From Sinomicrobium soli (GTDB lineage Bacteria; Bacteroidota; Bacteroidia; Flavobacteriales; Flavobacteriaceae), in contig NZ_QLNV01000014.1 in the NCBI RefSeq assembly GCF_003285545.1, positions 1 to 64,000 on the forward strand: DNA of 64,000 nt, given 5' to 3'. Made by a program: the position numbers and the translations under genes. This document shows, one piece after another, positions 33,264-43,605 of this stretch. The notes beneath the pieces were generated by a model. It did no database searches and was not told the origin of the DNA. It saw nothing but the letters and a program-made list of their open reading frames with translations. The first letter of the stretch is position 1. Every line of letters starts with the position of its first letter.

Positions 33264-34145
33264 ATGAAAGTAGTCCGATATTCCGTTCCGGTATCCGCTG
33301 ATTCCATAGTTATTGAAGAAGACAGGCTTCCTTATTTCTACGAATACCTGCATTATCACAACGATATGCAACTCACCGTAATCCTCAAGGGAGAAGGGAC
33401 TCTTATTGTGGATCACTACAAACAACGTTTTACTCCCGGTGAAATTTACTTTATAAATGCCCGTAACCCGCACCTGTTTTGTTCGGATGTTTCTTATTTC
33501 GACCACCAGAAAGAAAACAGCGCTCATGCCATTCATATTTATTTTGACGAGAAAAAACTGATCCCGGATAATTACCTGCCGGAAATGAACAACATACGGC
33601 GCTTACTGAATATTGTTAAACACGGCATACAAATACCCAACAAAAATGAAGCATATGTAAAACGACAGGTGATAAGAATAAAGAACAGTTCGGGTTTTGA
33701 GCGGCTTTACCGGTTTGTAAGGCTGTTACACTATTTCACCGGCGAGTTGCACGAAGTAAGGGATCTTTCTTCGGGAGTTAAAAATCATTTGCGAACAGTT
33801 TCTGAAAATCCCAGGATTAAAGAGGTCTACCAGTTTACTTTAAAGCACTACAACACCCCCATTTCCCTGGAAACCGTTTCGCAAATATGTTCCATGACCC
33901 AGCCGGCGTTCTGCAAGTTTTTCAAAAAACACACGAGTAAGACCTATATGAACTTTTTACATGAAATCCGGGTTAGCAAGGCTTGTAACAAGATCATACA
34001 GGGAGATTTTGAAAACATGACCTCGCTGGCTTACAGCTGCGGGTTCAACAGTACGGTAAACTTCAACAAGGTCTTTAAAAAGGTAGTTAAAGTATCTCCG
34101 AGCGATTATATCCGGAAACACCGCAATCAGAAAAGTTATGCCTGA
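33264..34145 (+). CDS. AraC-family transcriptional regulator
   Basis: 293 residues from the ATG at 33264 (a TTG-type extension to 33228 is less likely). N-terminal cupin-like sensor (about residues 20-90, HYHNDMQLTVILKGEGT, GEIYFINARNPHLF) and C-terminal double helix-turn-helix (about residues 195-290, TPISLETVSQICSMTQPAFCKFFKKH and NMTSLAYSCGFNSTVNFNKVFKK in parts). It is convergent with the amidase gene (stops 50 bp apart) and so is not in that operon, but may regulate the SusC/SusD locus. Ligand unknown. Confidence 0.88.
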   Translation: MKVVRYSVPVSADSIVIEEDRLPYFYEYLHYHNDMQLTVILKGEGTLIVDHYKQRFTPGEIYFINARNPHLFCSDVSYFDHQKENSAHAIHIYFDEKKLIPDNYLPEMNNIRRLLNIVKHGIQIPNKNEAYVKRQVIRIKNSSGFERLYRFVRLLHYFTGELHEVRDLSSGVKNHLRTVSENPRIKEVYQFTLKHYNTPISLETVSQICSMTQPAFCKFFKKHTSKTYMNFLHEIRVSKACNKIIQGDFENMTSLAYSCGFNSTVNFNKVFKKVVKVSPSDYIRKHRNQKSYA

Positions 34146-34194
34146 AAAGGTTTAACCCGGGTAGTATCCGGATACATTATGAGGTGGTATTTAT

Positions 34195-35709
34195 TTATGC
34201 CCCGCGGTCTGGTCTTACACTTAAATGATCTGTTATCTGTTCATAAGCCAGCGCAAACTCCAGTACTCTTTTATCATCTCCGAATTTACCCATGATCTGC
34301 ATCCCCATCGGCCTTCCCTGCGCATCAAACCCGACAGGGACATTCACCACGGGGATACCGCCGAGACTGCCCGGAATAACCACTTCCATCCAACGGTGAT
34401 AGGTATCCATCTTCTGCCCGCTGATTTCCCGGGGCCAGTGGATATGCTTTGAAAACGGAAACACTTGTGCAGATGGTAAGACCAGGTAGTCATACCTGCT
34501 AAATAGCCGGTCCAACTCCGCATACCAGCCTACACGAATTGATTGGGCCCGCTCCACATCATCTTCACTCAATTTCAGACCTTGTTCGATTTCCCAGATC
34601 AATTCCGGTTTGAGTGCATCACGGGTTTGCGGATCTTCGTAATAATTCAGCATATTTAAACGCCTGTGATGACGCAGAGTGGTCCAGCTCTCCCATATCT
34701 CCGGCGGTTTGAACCCGGGCTGTATCGACTCGACTATGGCGCCGGCATCTGTTAAAGTGCCCAAACTATCTTCACACAGATCCATGATTCCTTCTTCCAT
34801 GGGCAGATAACCATCCAGGTTGCCCATCCATCCAATTTTAACATTCCTGACATTCAATGGGTTCCAGGCACCAAAAGAGGGGTTTATCGCTAAGGTCTGT
34901 AATAATTGAATGGTATCCCGGGTGGTTCGCCCCATTGGCCCTGAAGTCCAGAGCAGCCTGTTTCCGGCATCTCCTTCATCCATCACCACGTTAGTGCTCG
35001 GCCTGAACCCGATGACATTATTATATGCGGCAGGGTTTCTTAAAGACCCCATCATATCTCCGCCATCTGCCACCGGCAACATACGGGTGCCCAAACCACA
35101 TGCCGCACCACCGCTACTCCCTCCTGCGGTAAGGGCAGGGTTGAAAGCGCTTCCGGTAGTTCCGAATACCGGGTTGTAGGATTGAGAGCCCAGGCCGAAT
35201 TCGGGAGTATTTGTTTTCCCGATAAAGATGGCACCCTGATTGCGGATCCTGGTGACTATGGCCCCGTCTTCCCCGGCTATGCGGTTTGCATATAGGGGAG
35301 ACCCCTCTGTGTAGATCATCCCTCTTACCGGGGTCAGGTCTTTTACGGCATGGGGCATTCCGTGCATCCATCCCCAATATTCATTTCTGGCCAAAGCGCG
35401 GTCTGCTTCACGCGCCTGAAGTAACAGCTCATCGTCGCTCACCATACTTACAATGGCGTTATATACCGGGTTATGGCGATGAATACGGGCCAAATAAGCC
35501 TGCATTACTTCTACACAGCTCACCGTCTTTGCCTTTATGGCCATCGACAGGTCTGTGGCGCTGAGATCGGTTATATCGGAAGCGAGACGGGCCGCAAAAA
35601 GTTTGTTGGTGACAGGTAATGGCAGAGTAAGCAATGTGCTCATCGCCAAGGTGTTTTTAAGAAATTTTCTTCGATGCATCTTTTCGGCTTGAAATAATTG
35701 ATTATCCAT
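34195..35709 (-). CDS. Secreted amidase-signature family amidase
   Basis: 504 residues. N-terminal twin-Arg-like signal (HRRKFLKNTLAMSTLLTLPLP), then an amidase-signature domain with the Ser-cisSer-Lys triad: Lys123 (AVKD), Ser198 (GGSSGGAA) and Ser222 (GSLRNPA). These enzymes hydrolyse carboxamides or small amides. Start 35709 overlaps the upstream gene's stop by 8 nt; an internal ATG at 35679 (MHRRKF) would keep only the signal. Last gene of the SusC/SusD operon, fitting a role in releasing or degrading the imported substrate in the periplasm. Confidence 0.9.
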   Translation of the reverse strand: MDNQLFQAEKMHRRKFLKNTLAMSTLLTLPLPVTNKLFAARLASDITDLSATDLSMAIKAKTVSCVEVMQAYLARIHRHNPVYNAIVSMVSDDELLLQAREADRALARNEYWGWMHGMPHAVKDLTPVRGMIYTEGSPLYANRIAGEDGAIVTRIRNQGAIFIGKTNTPEFGLGSQSYNPVFGTTGSAFNPALTAGGSSGGAACGLGTRMLPVADGGDMMGSLRNPAAYNNVIGFRPSTNVVMDEGDAGNRLLWTSGPMGRTTRDTIQLLQTLAINPSFGAWNPLNVRNVKIGWMGNLDGYLPMEEGIMDLCEDSLGTLTDAGAIVESIQPGFKPPEIWESWTTLRHHRRLNMLNYYEDPQTRDALKPELIWEIEQGLKLSEDDVERAQSIRVGWYAELDRLFSRYDYLVLPSAQVFPFSKHIHWPREISGQKMDTYHRWMEVVIPGSLGGIPVVNVPVGFDAQGRPMGMQIMGKFGDDKRVLEFALAYEQITDHLSVRPDRGA

Positions 35710-36334
35710 TATAAAACAAATCCCTGAGCTTCATCATGGCGTCTGCCATTTTAACGGATTTAGGGCTGCCGGTCGCCTTGAGTTTCTGAACAATCCTGTC
35801 GAAATTAATGGTGTCCTGGTTTTGACTCAGTTTAAAAACAGCTTCTGTTTTTTCCACTTTCATCTCAATTCCGGTTACATATCTCAATTGTTTTAAAACC
35901 CCTGAAGGGAGCTTGTCGAAATCAAGATCTCCCCCGATATCTTTCTCATGGCGCTTTGTAAGATCTCTTACGGAGTCGGCAGTTTCACGATCATCCAGTA
36001 TCCGTACGGGGCCCGAAACGTGTACGCTCATATAATTCCAGGTCGGTGCTTCTGCATAGTTGTACCAGGATGAAGATATATAATGATTAAAATCGGACAG
36101 AAAAACTGCAGTTGCTCCCGGGTTTTCGAGCAAATACTTCCCGTGCGGATTTGCTTTTGCCAGGTGGCCCCTTAATAAACGGTTCCCCTGATCATCGTAT
36201 TCCAGTTCCATCGGGATATGGGTTATTAGAGCATATTCGGTATTTGGCGATATGATGGTGGCAAATCCGTTATACCGGATAAATTCATCTATAAGGTCTT
36301 CATCGGTGATCTTATAGTGTTCAGGAATATACAT
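35702..36334 (-). CDS. PaiB-like FMN-binding protein
   Basis: 210 residues of the PaiB family (annotated FMN-binding negative transcriptional regulator). Features: MYIPEHYKITDEDLIDEFI N-terminus, THIPMEL then RGHLAKANPHGKYL, and SSWYNYAEAPTWNYMSVHVSG, all recognised parts of a split-barrel flavin-binding fold. The family is usually assigned to polyamine/degradative enzyme control in Bacillus, but its role here is unproven; it may be an oxidoreductase. It ends overlapping the amidase by 8 nt and follows the amidohydrolase by 19 nt, inside the SusC/SusD operon. Confidence 0.85.
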   Translation of the reverse strand: MYIPEHYKITDEDLIDEFIRYNGFATIISPNTEYALITHIPMELEYDDQGNRLLRGHLAKANPHGKYLLENPGATAVFLSDFNHYISSSWYNYAEAPTWNYMSVHVSGPVRILDDRETADSVRDLTKRHEKDIGGDLDFDKLPSGVLKQLRYVTGIEMKVEKTEAVFKLSQNQDTINFDRIVQKLKATGSPKSVKMADAMMKLRDLFYNG

Positions 36335-36353
36335 AATGACAGATCTTTTGGTT

Positions 36354-38021
36354 TTAAGGCTGGTATGTGGTCCTGCCCCCTACTACCGTTTCCAGTACTT
36401 TTATATCTTTAATATCTTCCGGCGCTGTTTCCAGTATATTCTTTTCCAGAACAACAAAATCAGCCAGTTTTCCTTTGGCCAAAGAGCCTTTGATATGGTC
36501 TTCAAAGGTAGCATATGCGGCATTCAGGGTATACCCGTAAAGCGCTTCTTCCGGTGTTATTTTTTGTTCCGGCACCCATCCGTCCGGATAGGCATCATCT
36601 ATGGTTCTCCTCGTCGTTGCCGCATAAATACCCAGCAAAGGCGATGACGGCGCCACAAACCAATCGCTGCCGAGTGCAATCGTGGCACCTGCATCGAGAA
36701 GCGACCTGAAAGCATACGTACGCCGTATTCTTTCGGGGCCTATCACCTTTTCTGCCCAGCGACCGTCATCAATGGCGTGATAGGGTTGTACGCTGGCAAT
36801 AACCCCCAGTGCCGCAAATCTACTGAAATCTTCCGGCAAGATATGCTGGGCGTGTTCCATGCGAAACCTGCGATCCTTTTTCCCGGATTCTTCATTCAGC
36901 CTTTCTGCCATGTTGAGCAGGGTGTGTACCGACCTGTCGCCTATGGCGTGTACCAGTATCTGTAATCCTGCACTATCGGCAGATTTGATCCTGCTGTACA
37001 ACAATTTCCTGTCGGTCACGAAAAAACCGGAATCGCGGGGAGCGTCGTGATAAGGTTCGGTAAAGGCAGCTGTATGTGACCCCAGGGAGCCGTCTACAAA
37101 ACCTTTTACGCCTCCGTATTTCAACCACTTATCGCCTTTTCCTTCTTTTGTAATCATTTCTGCCAGTGATTTCCATTCCTCCAGTTCCTTTACGGCATAA
37201 ATACGTGTTTTTAACGCATTTTTTCTCCTGGCCCTCTGGTAAACATCAAAATACGCACCGAAACCGGTACCGGTAACACTTACCACCGATGTTATACCCT
37301 GAGCGGCAAATTGATCCATCGCGGTTTCCAGGGCCTTGTCCAGCTGTGCGTCGGAAGGCATGGGAATACGGTCTACTATCAGGGTTTTGGCATTATCCTT
37401 GAAAAGGCCTGTAGGCGCCCCCTCTTTCCGGAAAACCCTTCCTCCTTCCATCTCGGGGGTGTTTTTATCTATTCCTGCCAGTTTCATGCCCAGACTGTTG
37501 GTAAGACACATATGTCCGTCGAGGCGGTTCAGCCATACGGGATTTTCGGGAGTCACCGAATCGATCCACCTTGCTTCGGGTAGTTCTCCCCCCCAGTTCT
37601 GATGGTCCCAGCTACCACCGATAATCCATTCTCCAGGCTTCACTTTAGTTGCGTATGCGGCTATTCTGCGAATAAATTCTTCGGGCGACTTTACATCCCG
37701 AAGCTGTACGGAAGACAATTTCAGCCCGCCGTCTACATAGTGGGTGTGGCTGTCTATAAAGCCGGGAACTACCATGTTGCCCGGGGCCAAATCGGTGATA
37801 ACGGTCTCGCTTCCCCGATACCGCTCTATTTCGTCTTCAGTTCCGACAGCCAGAATAGTATCGGCTTTTACCGCCATGGCTTCTACCCGGGGATTAAGCG
37901 TGTCTGCGGTCCAGATATTGCCATATACGATACGGTCGGCCGGAAGGCTATCGGTACAACTGCTTATGCTGCACATCATCCCGGTTAAAATAACCATTCC
38001 GGCTATATTTCGCTTTATCAT
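36354..38021 (-). CDS. Amidohydrolase lipoprotein (YtcJ-like)
   Basis: 555 residues from the ATG at 38021. The longer frame to 38060 would overlap the previous gene's stop. A lipoprotein signal (VILTGMMCSISSC) is followed by PADRIVYGNIW and VVPGFIDSHTHYVDGG, the HxH metal site of amidohydrolases, plus a later IALGSDWFVAPSSPL. YtcJ-like enzymes hydrolyse N-acyl or imide bonds, usually with one or two metals. Surface or periplasmic location in the SusC/SusD cluster points to hydrolysis of an amide-type substrate. Exact substrate unknown. Confidence 0.88.
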   Translation of the reverse strand: MIKRNIAGMVILTGMMCSISSCTDSLPADRIVYGNIWTADTLNPRVEAMAVKADTILAVGTEDEIERYRGSETVITDLAPGNMVVPGFIDSHTHYVDGGLKLSSVQLRDVKSPEEFIRRIAAYATKVKPGEWIIGGSWDHQNWGGELPEARWIDSVTPENPVWLNRLDGHMCLTNSLGMKLAGIDKNTPEMEGGRVFRKEGAPTGLFKDNAKTLIVDRIPMPSDAQLDKALETAMDQFAAQGITSVVSVTGTGFGAYFDVYQRARRKNALKTRIYAVKELEEWKSLAEMITKEGKGDKWLKYGGVKGFVDGSLGSHTAAFTEPYHDAPRDSGFFVTDRKLLYSRIKSADSAGLQILVHAIGDRSVHTLLNMAERLNEESGKKDRRFRMEHAQHILPEDFSRFAALGVIASVQPYHAIDDGRWAEKVIGPERIRRTYAFRSLLDAGATIALGSDWFVAPSSPLLGIYAATTRRTIDDAYPDGWVPEQKITPEEALYGYTLNAAYATFEDHIKGSLAKGKLADFVVLEKNILETAPEDIKDIKVLETVVGGRTTYQP

Positions 38022-38037
38022 ATGTTGCTTTTTTATA

Positions 38038-38988
38038 TTACGGTTGTGCCATGACATCAAATATCACCTGGTCTCCTTCTACTGATTTAATGCGGATATA
38101 TCCTTTTTTACCTGCTCCGTTCACAAAACCGTATATACCGTTTACTTCAATAGCTGTTTCGGTATGTACAGCCGCTCCTGCAGTAGTGCCGGAAACGGGA
38201 ATTTCAGCCACGTCTTCGGAAGTAATATCTCCCAACTGATCGGTAGCATAGGCCGCCAGCAAGTAATCCGGGGCATCAGAGGGTGGCGTAAATACGCGTT
38301 CGGAATATTTTGTGTCGGAGGCGGTTACATCGCCGCTATGTACCAGAGGTGAGACCAATGATATCTGATCTTCACCGAATCCAAAAGCCACATCCACTGT
38401 CTCCGGTGCAGAAATCCCGGAATACGTTTCGCCGTTTCGCGTAGAAAAAAAGGCTTCGCTTTCTGATACGCCAGCATCTACATAGGCCAGCATGGGAAAG
38501 ATACTCACTGTAAAACTATGGTAATTTTCACTGATCCCTGCGGTTTCATCTTCAACGCTTTCCATGGTAAAGGTGACCTCCCTGATATCGGAGGGATCTT
38601 CGGAATGATTCAGCAGGCTAAACCTGATCGCTGCCGAACTGGAATTGGCCGGGATAGCGACTATTCCCTTGTCGCCGATGATTTCAAAATCTTCTCCTTC
38701 TACGGCCGTACCTTCGATAGTGTAATGAATAATGACAGGAGAATCTTTCTGGCGGCCTACCAGTTGAACCACCACGCTATCTTGTGTGCCCCTTATCGGA
38801 ATATCGGGATTATCTCCTTCCCTGGACTTTCCTCCTATGGACGGTCCTGTTAATTTTTCGTTCAGACCGGTAATGGGATTACTGAACTCCACTACATCCT
38901 CTCCCTGATAGGTAAGATCTCTTTCTTCGGAGCACGAAGCACAAACCAGTACAGCAAATAAAGCCGAAAACAAACTGTTAATCTTCAT
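38038..38988 (-). CDS. DUF4843-like surface lipoprotein
   Basis: 316 residues. A lipoprotein signal LFAVLVCASCSEE, then a beta-sandwich with a Calx-beta-like signature IHYTIEGTAVEGEDFEIIGDKG and further beta-strands. The C-terminal part is less typical. DUF4843 and SusE-like lipoproteins are the usual third gene after susD and bind ligand at the cell surface. It starts 5 bp after susD and ends 16 bp before the amidohydrolase start. Family assignment is moderate, topology is clear. Confidence 0.75.
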   Translation of the reverse strand: MKINSLFSALFAVLVCASCSEERDLTYQGEDVVEFSNPITGLNEKLTGPSIGGKSREGDNPDIPIRGTQDSVVVQLVGRQKDSPVIIHYTIEGTAVEGEDFEIIGDKGIVAIPANSSSAAIRFSLLNHSEDPSDIREVTFTMESVEDETAGISENYHSFTVSIFPMLAYVDAGVSESEAFFSTRNGETYSGISAPETVDVAFGFGEDQISLVSPLVHSGDVTASDTKYSERVFTPPSDAPDYLLAAYATDQLGDITSEDVAEIPVSGTTAGAAVHTETAIEVNGIYGFVNGAGKKGYIRIKSVEGDQVIFDVMAQP

Positions 38989-38993
38989 CGCTT

Positions 38994-40472
38994 TTAATAT
39001 TTAGGATTTTGTTCCAAATTCTGATTTACATCCAGCTCGGCCAGTGGCAGCGGTGCCAGAATTCTGTAATCGCCAAACGATATGGCCGGGATCGTTTCCT
39101 TGGGGATATTCCTGCCAAGCCGGGTAAGATCAAAAAAACGATGCCCTTCAAAGGCGAGTTCGAGTCTTCTCTCTTTTAAAATGGCCTCTATAAGCTCATT
39201 CCCCGACGCCTCTGCATCCGGTAATCCCGCACGGTTCCTGATCTTGTTCAGGTCGTTCAACGCCTCTCCCTCGTTTCCTGACCGTGCATACGATTCTGCA
39301 CGGTTCAGGTATACTTCGGAAACACGTATCACAGGGACATTATCAAAACCGAAAGACCCCTTGCTTCCCTGGAATTTATTGGTTTCTATCACCTGTTCAC
39401 CATCACTTCGCACATAATCCACCATCACTTCACGACGCGCATCTCCGGCTTCGTATTCTTCGAGAAGATTATCGGCAACGACAATGTCTCCGAAACCTAT
39501 TCTTGTGGTTCCCGTATTGATCTGCTGATAATTGGCCTGTATGGTATTGTCATTAGGGTTCTGGGGCAACTCTGCCGTCGAGGCAAACTGCAGCTCGAAC
39601 ATGGATTCGGGATTGGAAGCCTGCTCCCACATACTCACATAGCTCTCCGGGGTTTCCTGAAATGTTCCCACCCCGGAAGACAGGGCCGCATCGGCCTGTA
39701 TAATGGCGTCTTCATACCTGTCATTTCCCAGGTACAGGTACAGCCGGCTCAGCAGGGCATGGGTAGCTCCTTCAGTCGCATAAACGGGGGAAGCGGGAGA
39801 CTCCACTCCTTCTGCAGAAAAAAGATCGAGCGCCTGCAACAGGTCTTTTTCTATCTGGGCATATACTTCTGTAACCCCTGCTCTTTCCGGAAATTCTACC
39901 TTCCCGTAATCGTCTACCCCTTCCAGAATGAGCGGCACTCCAAGATCAAAACCATTCTGGATATGATTGGGGTTATATGCATAGGTTTTGATCAGGTCGA
40001 AATAGACATAACCTCTCAGGAACAACGCTTGTGCTTTTAATACTGCTTTTTCAGCATCGGAGGCTTCCTCAAGCAGATCTGCAGCATCGATCACCAGGTT
40101 TGATTTGGTGATTACGGCATACGCGGCTTCCCAGATATCCAGGTGCGATCCGGCCTGGTTTACCAGCTGGGCGCTGCCCCTGCAACTACAGGTGCCGGGA
40201 TTTACATTGCGTACATTATCTGCGAGCAGTTCCGGGTATATGACCATTTCCCGGCCGTAATATGTTGCGGCACCGGGGCTCCCGGTATAACCTTCAGGCC
40301 CCCTGAGGGCCGCATATGCCCCGTTCAGGGCGGCTTCTACTCCAAGGTAGGTGTTAAGTGCCGTTCCGGCGGCTATGGAAGTTCTGGGTTCGGTGTCGAG
40401 CATCGACTCACAGGACAGCATACCTGTGACGGCTACACTTAATAGTATATATTTTTGCAAACGAAGTATCAT
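38994..40472 (-). CDS. susD: SusD/RagB-family nutrient-binding lipoprotein
   Basis: 492 residues with a lipoprotein signal (VAVTGMLSCESMLDTEPR, Cys21 candidate) followed by TPR-like helices typical of SusD: GTALNTYLGVEAALNGAYAAL, and at the C-terminus NKIRNRAGLPD, LKERRLELAFEGHRFFDLTRLG. It caps the SusC transporter and binds the ligand. It follows susC with a 17-bp gap. The ligand-binding aromatics cannot be identified from sequence. Confidence 0.93.
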   Translation of the reverse strand: MILRLQKYILLSVAVTGMLSCESMLDTEPRTSIAAGTALNTYLGVEAALNGAYAALRGPEGYTGSPGAATYYGREMVIYPELLADNVRNVNPGTCSCRGSAQLVNQAGSHLDIWEAAYAVITKSNLVIDAADLLEEASDAEKAVLKAQALFLRGYVYFDLIKTYAYNPNHIQNGFDLGVPLILEGVDDYGKVEFPERAGVTEVYAQIEKDLLQALDLFSAEGVESPASPVYATEGATHALLSRLYLYLGNDRYEDAIIQADAALSSGVGTFQETPESYVSMWEQASNPESMFELQFASTAELPQNPNDNTIQANYQQINTGTTRIGFGDIVVADNLLEEYEAGDARREVMVDYVRSDGEQVIETNKFQGSKGSFGFDNVPVIRVSEVYLNRAESYARSGNEGEALNDLNKIRNRAGLPDAEASGNELIEAILKERRLELAFEGHRFFDLTRLGRNIPKETIPAISFGDYRILAPLPLAELDVNQNLEQNPKY

Positions 40473-40489
40473 AATGGTCTATTTTTTAG

Positions 40490-43400
40490 TTACAGGCTGG
40501 CTTGTATGCCCAGGGTATATGATCTGCTCTGTGGTACGGACCCCATATTATAGGATCCTGCTGCAAATTCCGGGTCAAGCCCGGTATAGTTCGTCCATGT
40601 AAGGAGATTATACCCTTGAATATAAACCCTTAAATGATCTAACCGCAATCTGGAGGTCAGGGATTCGGGAAGGGTATACCCCAGAGAAAGTGATTTTAAA
40701 CGCAGGTATGATGCATCGGAATAAAAACGATCCGTCCCTCCGCCCGATCCGAAAACAGAACTGGAAGTTCCCGGGGCCTGCGAACCGGGATACAATCGCG
40801 GGGTATCTGTAATCTGCCCGGGAGTCGTCCACCGGTTCAGGGCTTCCACATACTGGTTTCCATTATATTTAAAATCACTTAACAACCACGCCCTGGGCTG
40901 ATCCTGTTGCATGGTTCCCACCTGGTACTGGAAAAACATGGAGAGTTCCAGCCCCTTATAGCCAAAGGTGTTTGTTATACCTCCATAGTAATCGGGAGTG
41001 GTCAGGTTGTCTTTGAGGAAGACCCTGTCTTCCTGGGTCGGGGTATAGGTTATATCTCCATCTTTAGTGTACCACATGGCCCTTCCGTCTGCGGGATTGA
41101 CTCCGGCCCATTTTGGCATAAAACGTGACCCCATCGGCCTTCCTATCCACAAATTGCTGGCGGGAAGATCTTCTCCGGGATTGAGCAGGGAGCGTATTTC
41201 GTTTTTGATAAAGGTGATGTTAAAATTGGTGGTCCACTTAAAATCACCGTCAAGATTTACGGTATTCAGCCCTATTTCCCAACCCCTGTTTTCGAGAGAA
41301 CCGATATTTTCAGCTATACTGGAGAATCCGGAAGTATTGGGAAGCGGCCTGTTGAGTAACAGGTCTTTGGTAGTACGTACAAAATAGTCTAAAGAACCGG
41401 ATATCCGGTCGCGGAACAAGCTGTAGTCCAGCCCGAAATTGGTGGTTACGTTACGCTCCCACCCCAAATCGGAATTTCCTAATTGGTTGAACAGTATCCC
41501 GGCATTGCTGTTATATGAGGCATCGGCATTGGAGGCGAAGAGGGAGAGCCCCGGATAAAAGGAAATCTCACTGTTACCCGTTTCTCCGTAACTTGCCCTC
41601 AACTTGAGCTCCGAGATAAAACCGGTATCTTCCATAAAGCTTTCCTGTGCTATACGCCATGCCCCCGATATGGCCGGAAACCATCCGAATTTATTATTAC
41701 TGCCAAACCTGGACGACCCGTCCCTTCTCAGCGTTGCCTGAATTATGTATTTATCGTCAAAGGTATATCCCACCCGGCCGAATACTCCCACAGTGATGAA
41801 CTGATTATAGGCAGAAGACAAGACCGCCGGTGTTGTTCCGGTAAGTGTTTCACCGAATTCAGGTATGGCCACCCCGTTACCTTGCGTATTCAGGTTTGTG
41901 AATGTCTCATTGCGATAGTTAAAACCAAGCAAAGCATTAATACTGTGTTTGTCGTTAATGAGCTTATTAAATGTAAGGGTCTGATCGGTTTGCCAATTGG
42001 TTACTTCGGCCTCGTTAAACCGTACCACCCCGTTAAGGGCTATACCGGCAGTACTTCTGGGATCGTAAAAAAGCTCCTCCTTAACCGTGGTATATTCCAG
42101 AGAATAAGAAGACTTGAATCGCAGTCCCGGAATAATATCGTAATTCAGCGCAAAATTGCCGACCACCTGATTGGTAATTCCGGTATTTTTGTTATTCGCT
42201 ATGCTGAATAGCGGGTTATCCCATCCGCTTCTCAGGTTGGTATTAATACTTCCGTCTTCATTGTATATCGGCTCTACCGGCACACCGGCCAGCCCCGAAA
42301 TAAAAATATTATAGGTCTGGAACGAAGGCACATCCATGGAATGTTGTTTTACAGAGCTCAGGTTTATCCTGGTTTGCAGGGATATTTTATCAGAAAGCTC
42401 GTTGTCCATATTAACCCTGAATGTTCCGCGGGCGAAGTCATATCCCTTGAACTGGTGTTCCTGGCTGTTGTAGGAACCGGAGAGGTAGTATTTTGTTTTC
42501 TCGGTTCCGCCGCTCACGGAAAGCTGTGCATTGTATATCTTCCCGCTCCTGGTAATGGCATCGAGCCAGTCGTAAGTAGGGGCGCTTTCAGGACTTCCGT
42601 ATAATGCATCCGCATAGTACCCTGCGAGAACATTCCCGGTATTTACCTGTGCTTCACGGTTGAGCACCACCCATTGCGGTCCGTTCAATAAATCTATATC
42701 CTGTGCCATACTGGTAATCCCTGTATATACATCGAGGGAAATGACAGGTTTGCCTGTACTTCCTTTTTTAGTGGTGATAATAATGACCCCGTTACCGGCC
42801 TGTGCTCCGTAGATAGACGCCGCCGCGGCATCTTTTAATATTTCTATAGACGCTATGTCCTCCGAATTGAGTCCGCTCAGGGGATTGGAAGACGCCAGGT
42901 TTGCCGTGCGGCTGTCGGAAGTGACCTGTACACCATCTATAATATACAGGGGCTGGTTTCCGGCGTTGATAGATCCTGTACCCCGTATGCGCACCTCGGT
43001 GGCTCCGCCGGGAATTCCGTTGCTCGAATTTATCTGTACCCCGGCGGCCTTCCCCTGGATGGCACGATCGAAACCCGGTGTGGTAATTTTGGCTATTTCC
43101 TCTCCTTTTACGGATGAAATGGCCCCGGAAACTTCTTTGCGCTTCTGGGTGCCATAACCTACTACCAGTACTTCATCCAGAGATTCTACAAATTCGGATA
43201 GGCTGACGTTTACCACATTCCGGTCGCCTACTTCAATTTCCCTGGATTCAAACCCCATATAGGTAAATACCAATATATTGTTTTCATTGCCGGGAACCGT
43301 TATGGAATACGAGCCGTCCAGATCGGTGACTGTTCCCACACTGGTGTTTTTTAATTGTACGGTGACCCCTAAGAGTACATCATTGGTTTCTGTGCTGCTT

Positions 43401-43492
43401 ACGGTTCCGGTGACTTGTCTCTCCTGAGCAAAGACGTTTGTTTGCCAGGAAATCATCAACACAAAAACGAACAGTAACGTTTTCTTTTTCAT
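40490..43492 (-). CDS. susC: SusC/RagA-family TonB-linked outer-membrane transporter
   Basis: 1000 residues. Signal peptide ending in VFAQ, an N-terminal carboxypeptidase-regulatory-like domain (VTGTVSSTETNDVLLGVTVQL...DGSYSITVPGN), the TonB-box region (VLVVGYGTQKRKEVSGA), a plug domain (FDRAIQGKAAGVQINSSNG, VRIRGTGSI, PLYIIDGVQV) and a long barrel ending in YTLGIQASL. It brings the ligand into the periplasm, powered by TonB. It is the first gene of the operon reading right to left. Confidence 0.95.
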   Translation of the reverse strand: MKKKTLLFVFVLMISWQTNVFAQERQVTGTVSSTETNDVLLGVTVQLKNTSVGTVTDLDGSYSITVPGNENNILVFTYMGFESREIEVGDRNVVNVSLSEFVESLDEVLVVGYGTQKRKEVSGAISSVKGEEIAKITTPGFDRAIQGKAAGVQINSSNGIPGGATEVRIRGTGSINAGNQPLYIIDGVQVTSDSRTANLASSNPLSGLNSEDIASIEILKDAAAASIYGAQAGNGVIIITTKKGSTGKPVISLDVYTGITSMAQDIDLLNGPQWVVLNREAQVNTGNVLAGYYADALYGSPESAPTYDWLDAITRSGKIYNAQLSVSGGTEKTKYYLSGSYNSQEHQFKGYDFARGTFRVNMDNELSDKISLQTRINLSSVKQHSMDVPSFQTYNIFISGLAGVPVEPIYNEDGSINTNLRSGWDNPLFSIANNKNTGITNQVVGNFALNYDIIPGLRFKSSYSLEYTTVKEELFYDPRSTAGIALNGVVRFNEAEVTNWQTDQTLTFNKLINDKHSINALLGFNYRNETFTNLNTQGNGVAIPEFGETLTGTTPAVLSSAYNQFITVGVFGRVGYTFDDKYIIQATLRRDGSSRFGSNNKFGWFPAISGAWRIAQESFMEDTGFISELKLRASYGETGNSEISFYPGLSLFASNADASYNSNAGILFNQLGNSDLGWERNVTTNFGLDYSLFRDRISGSLDYFVRTTKDLLLNRPLPNTSGFSSIAENIGSLENRGWEIGLNTVNLDGDFKWTTNFNITFIKNEIRSLLNPGEDLPASNLWIGRPMGSRFMPKWAGVNPADGRAMWYTKDGDITYTPTQEDRVFLKDNLTTPDYYGGITNTFGYKGLELSMFFQYQVGTMQQDQPRAWLLSDFKYNGNQYVEALNRWTTPGQITDTPRLYPGSQAPGTSSSVFGSGGGTDRFYSDASYLRLKSLSLGYTLPESLTSRLRLDHLRVYIQGYNLLTWTNYTGLDPEFAAGSYNMGSVPQSRSYTLGIQASL

Positions 43493-43605
43493 GGCTGTGT
43501 TTTTAGTTAATTAGATTATTTCTCATGCGTTAGGAAGAATTAGTTGTCATTGCCTTACAGCATATCCGAAAGCGACTTCCGGTACTTTTTGAGACCGGGA
43601 GCCTG

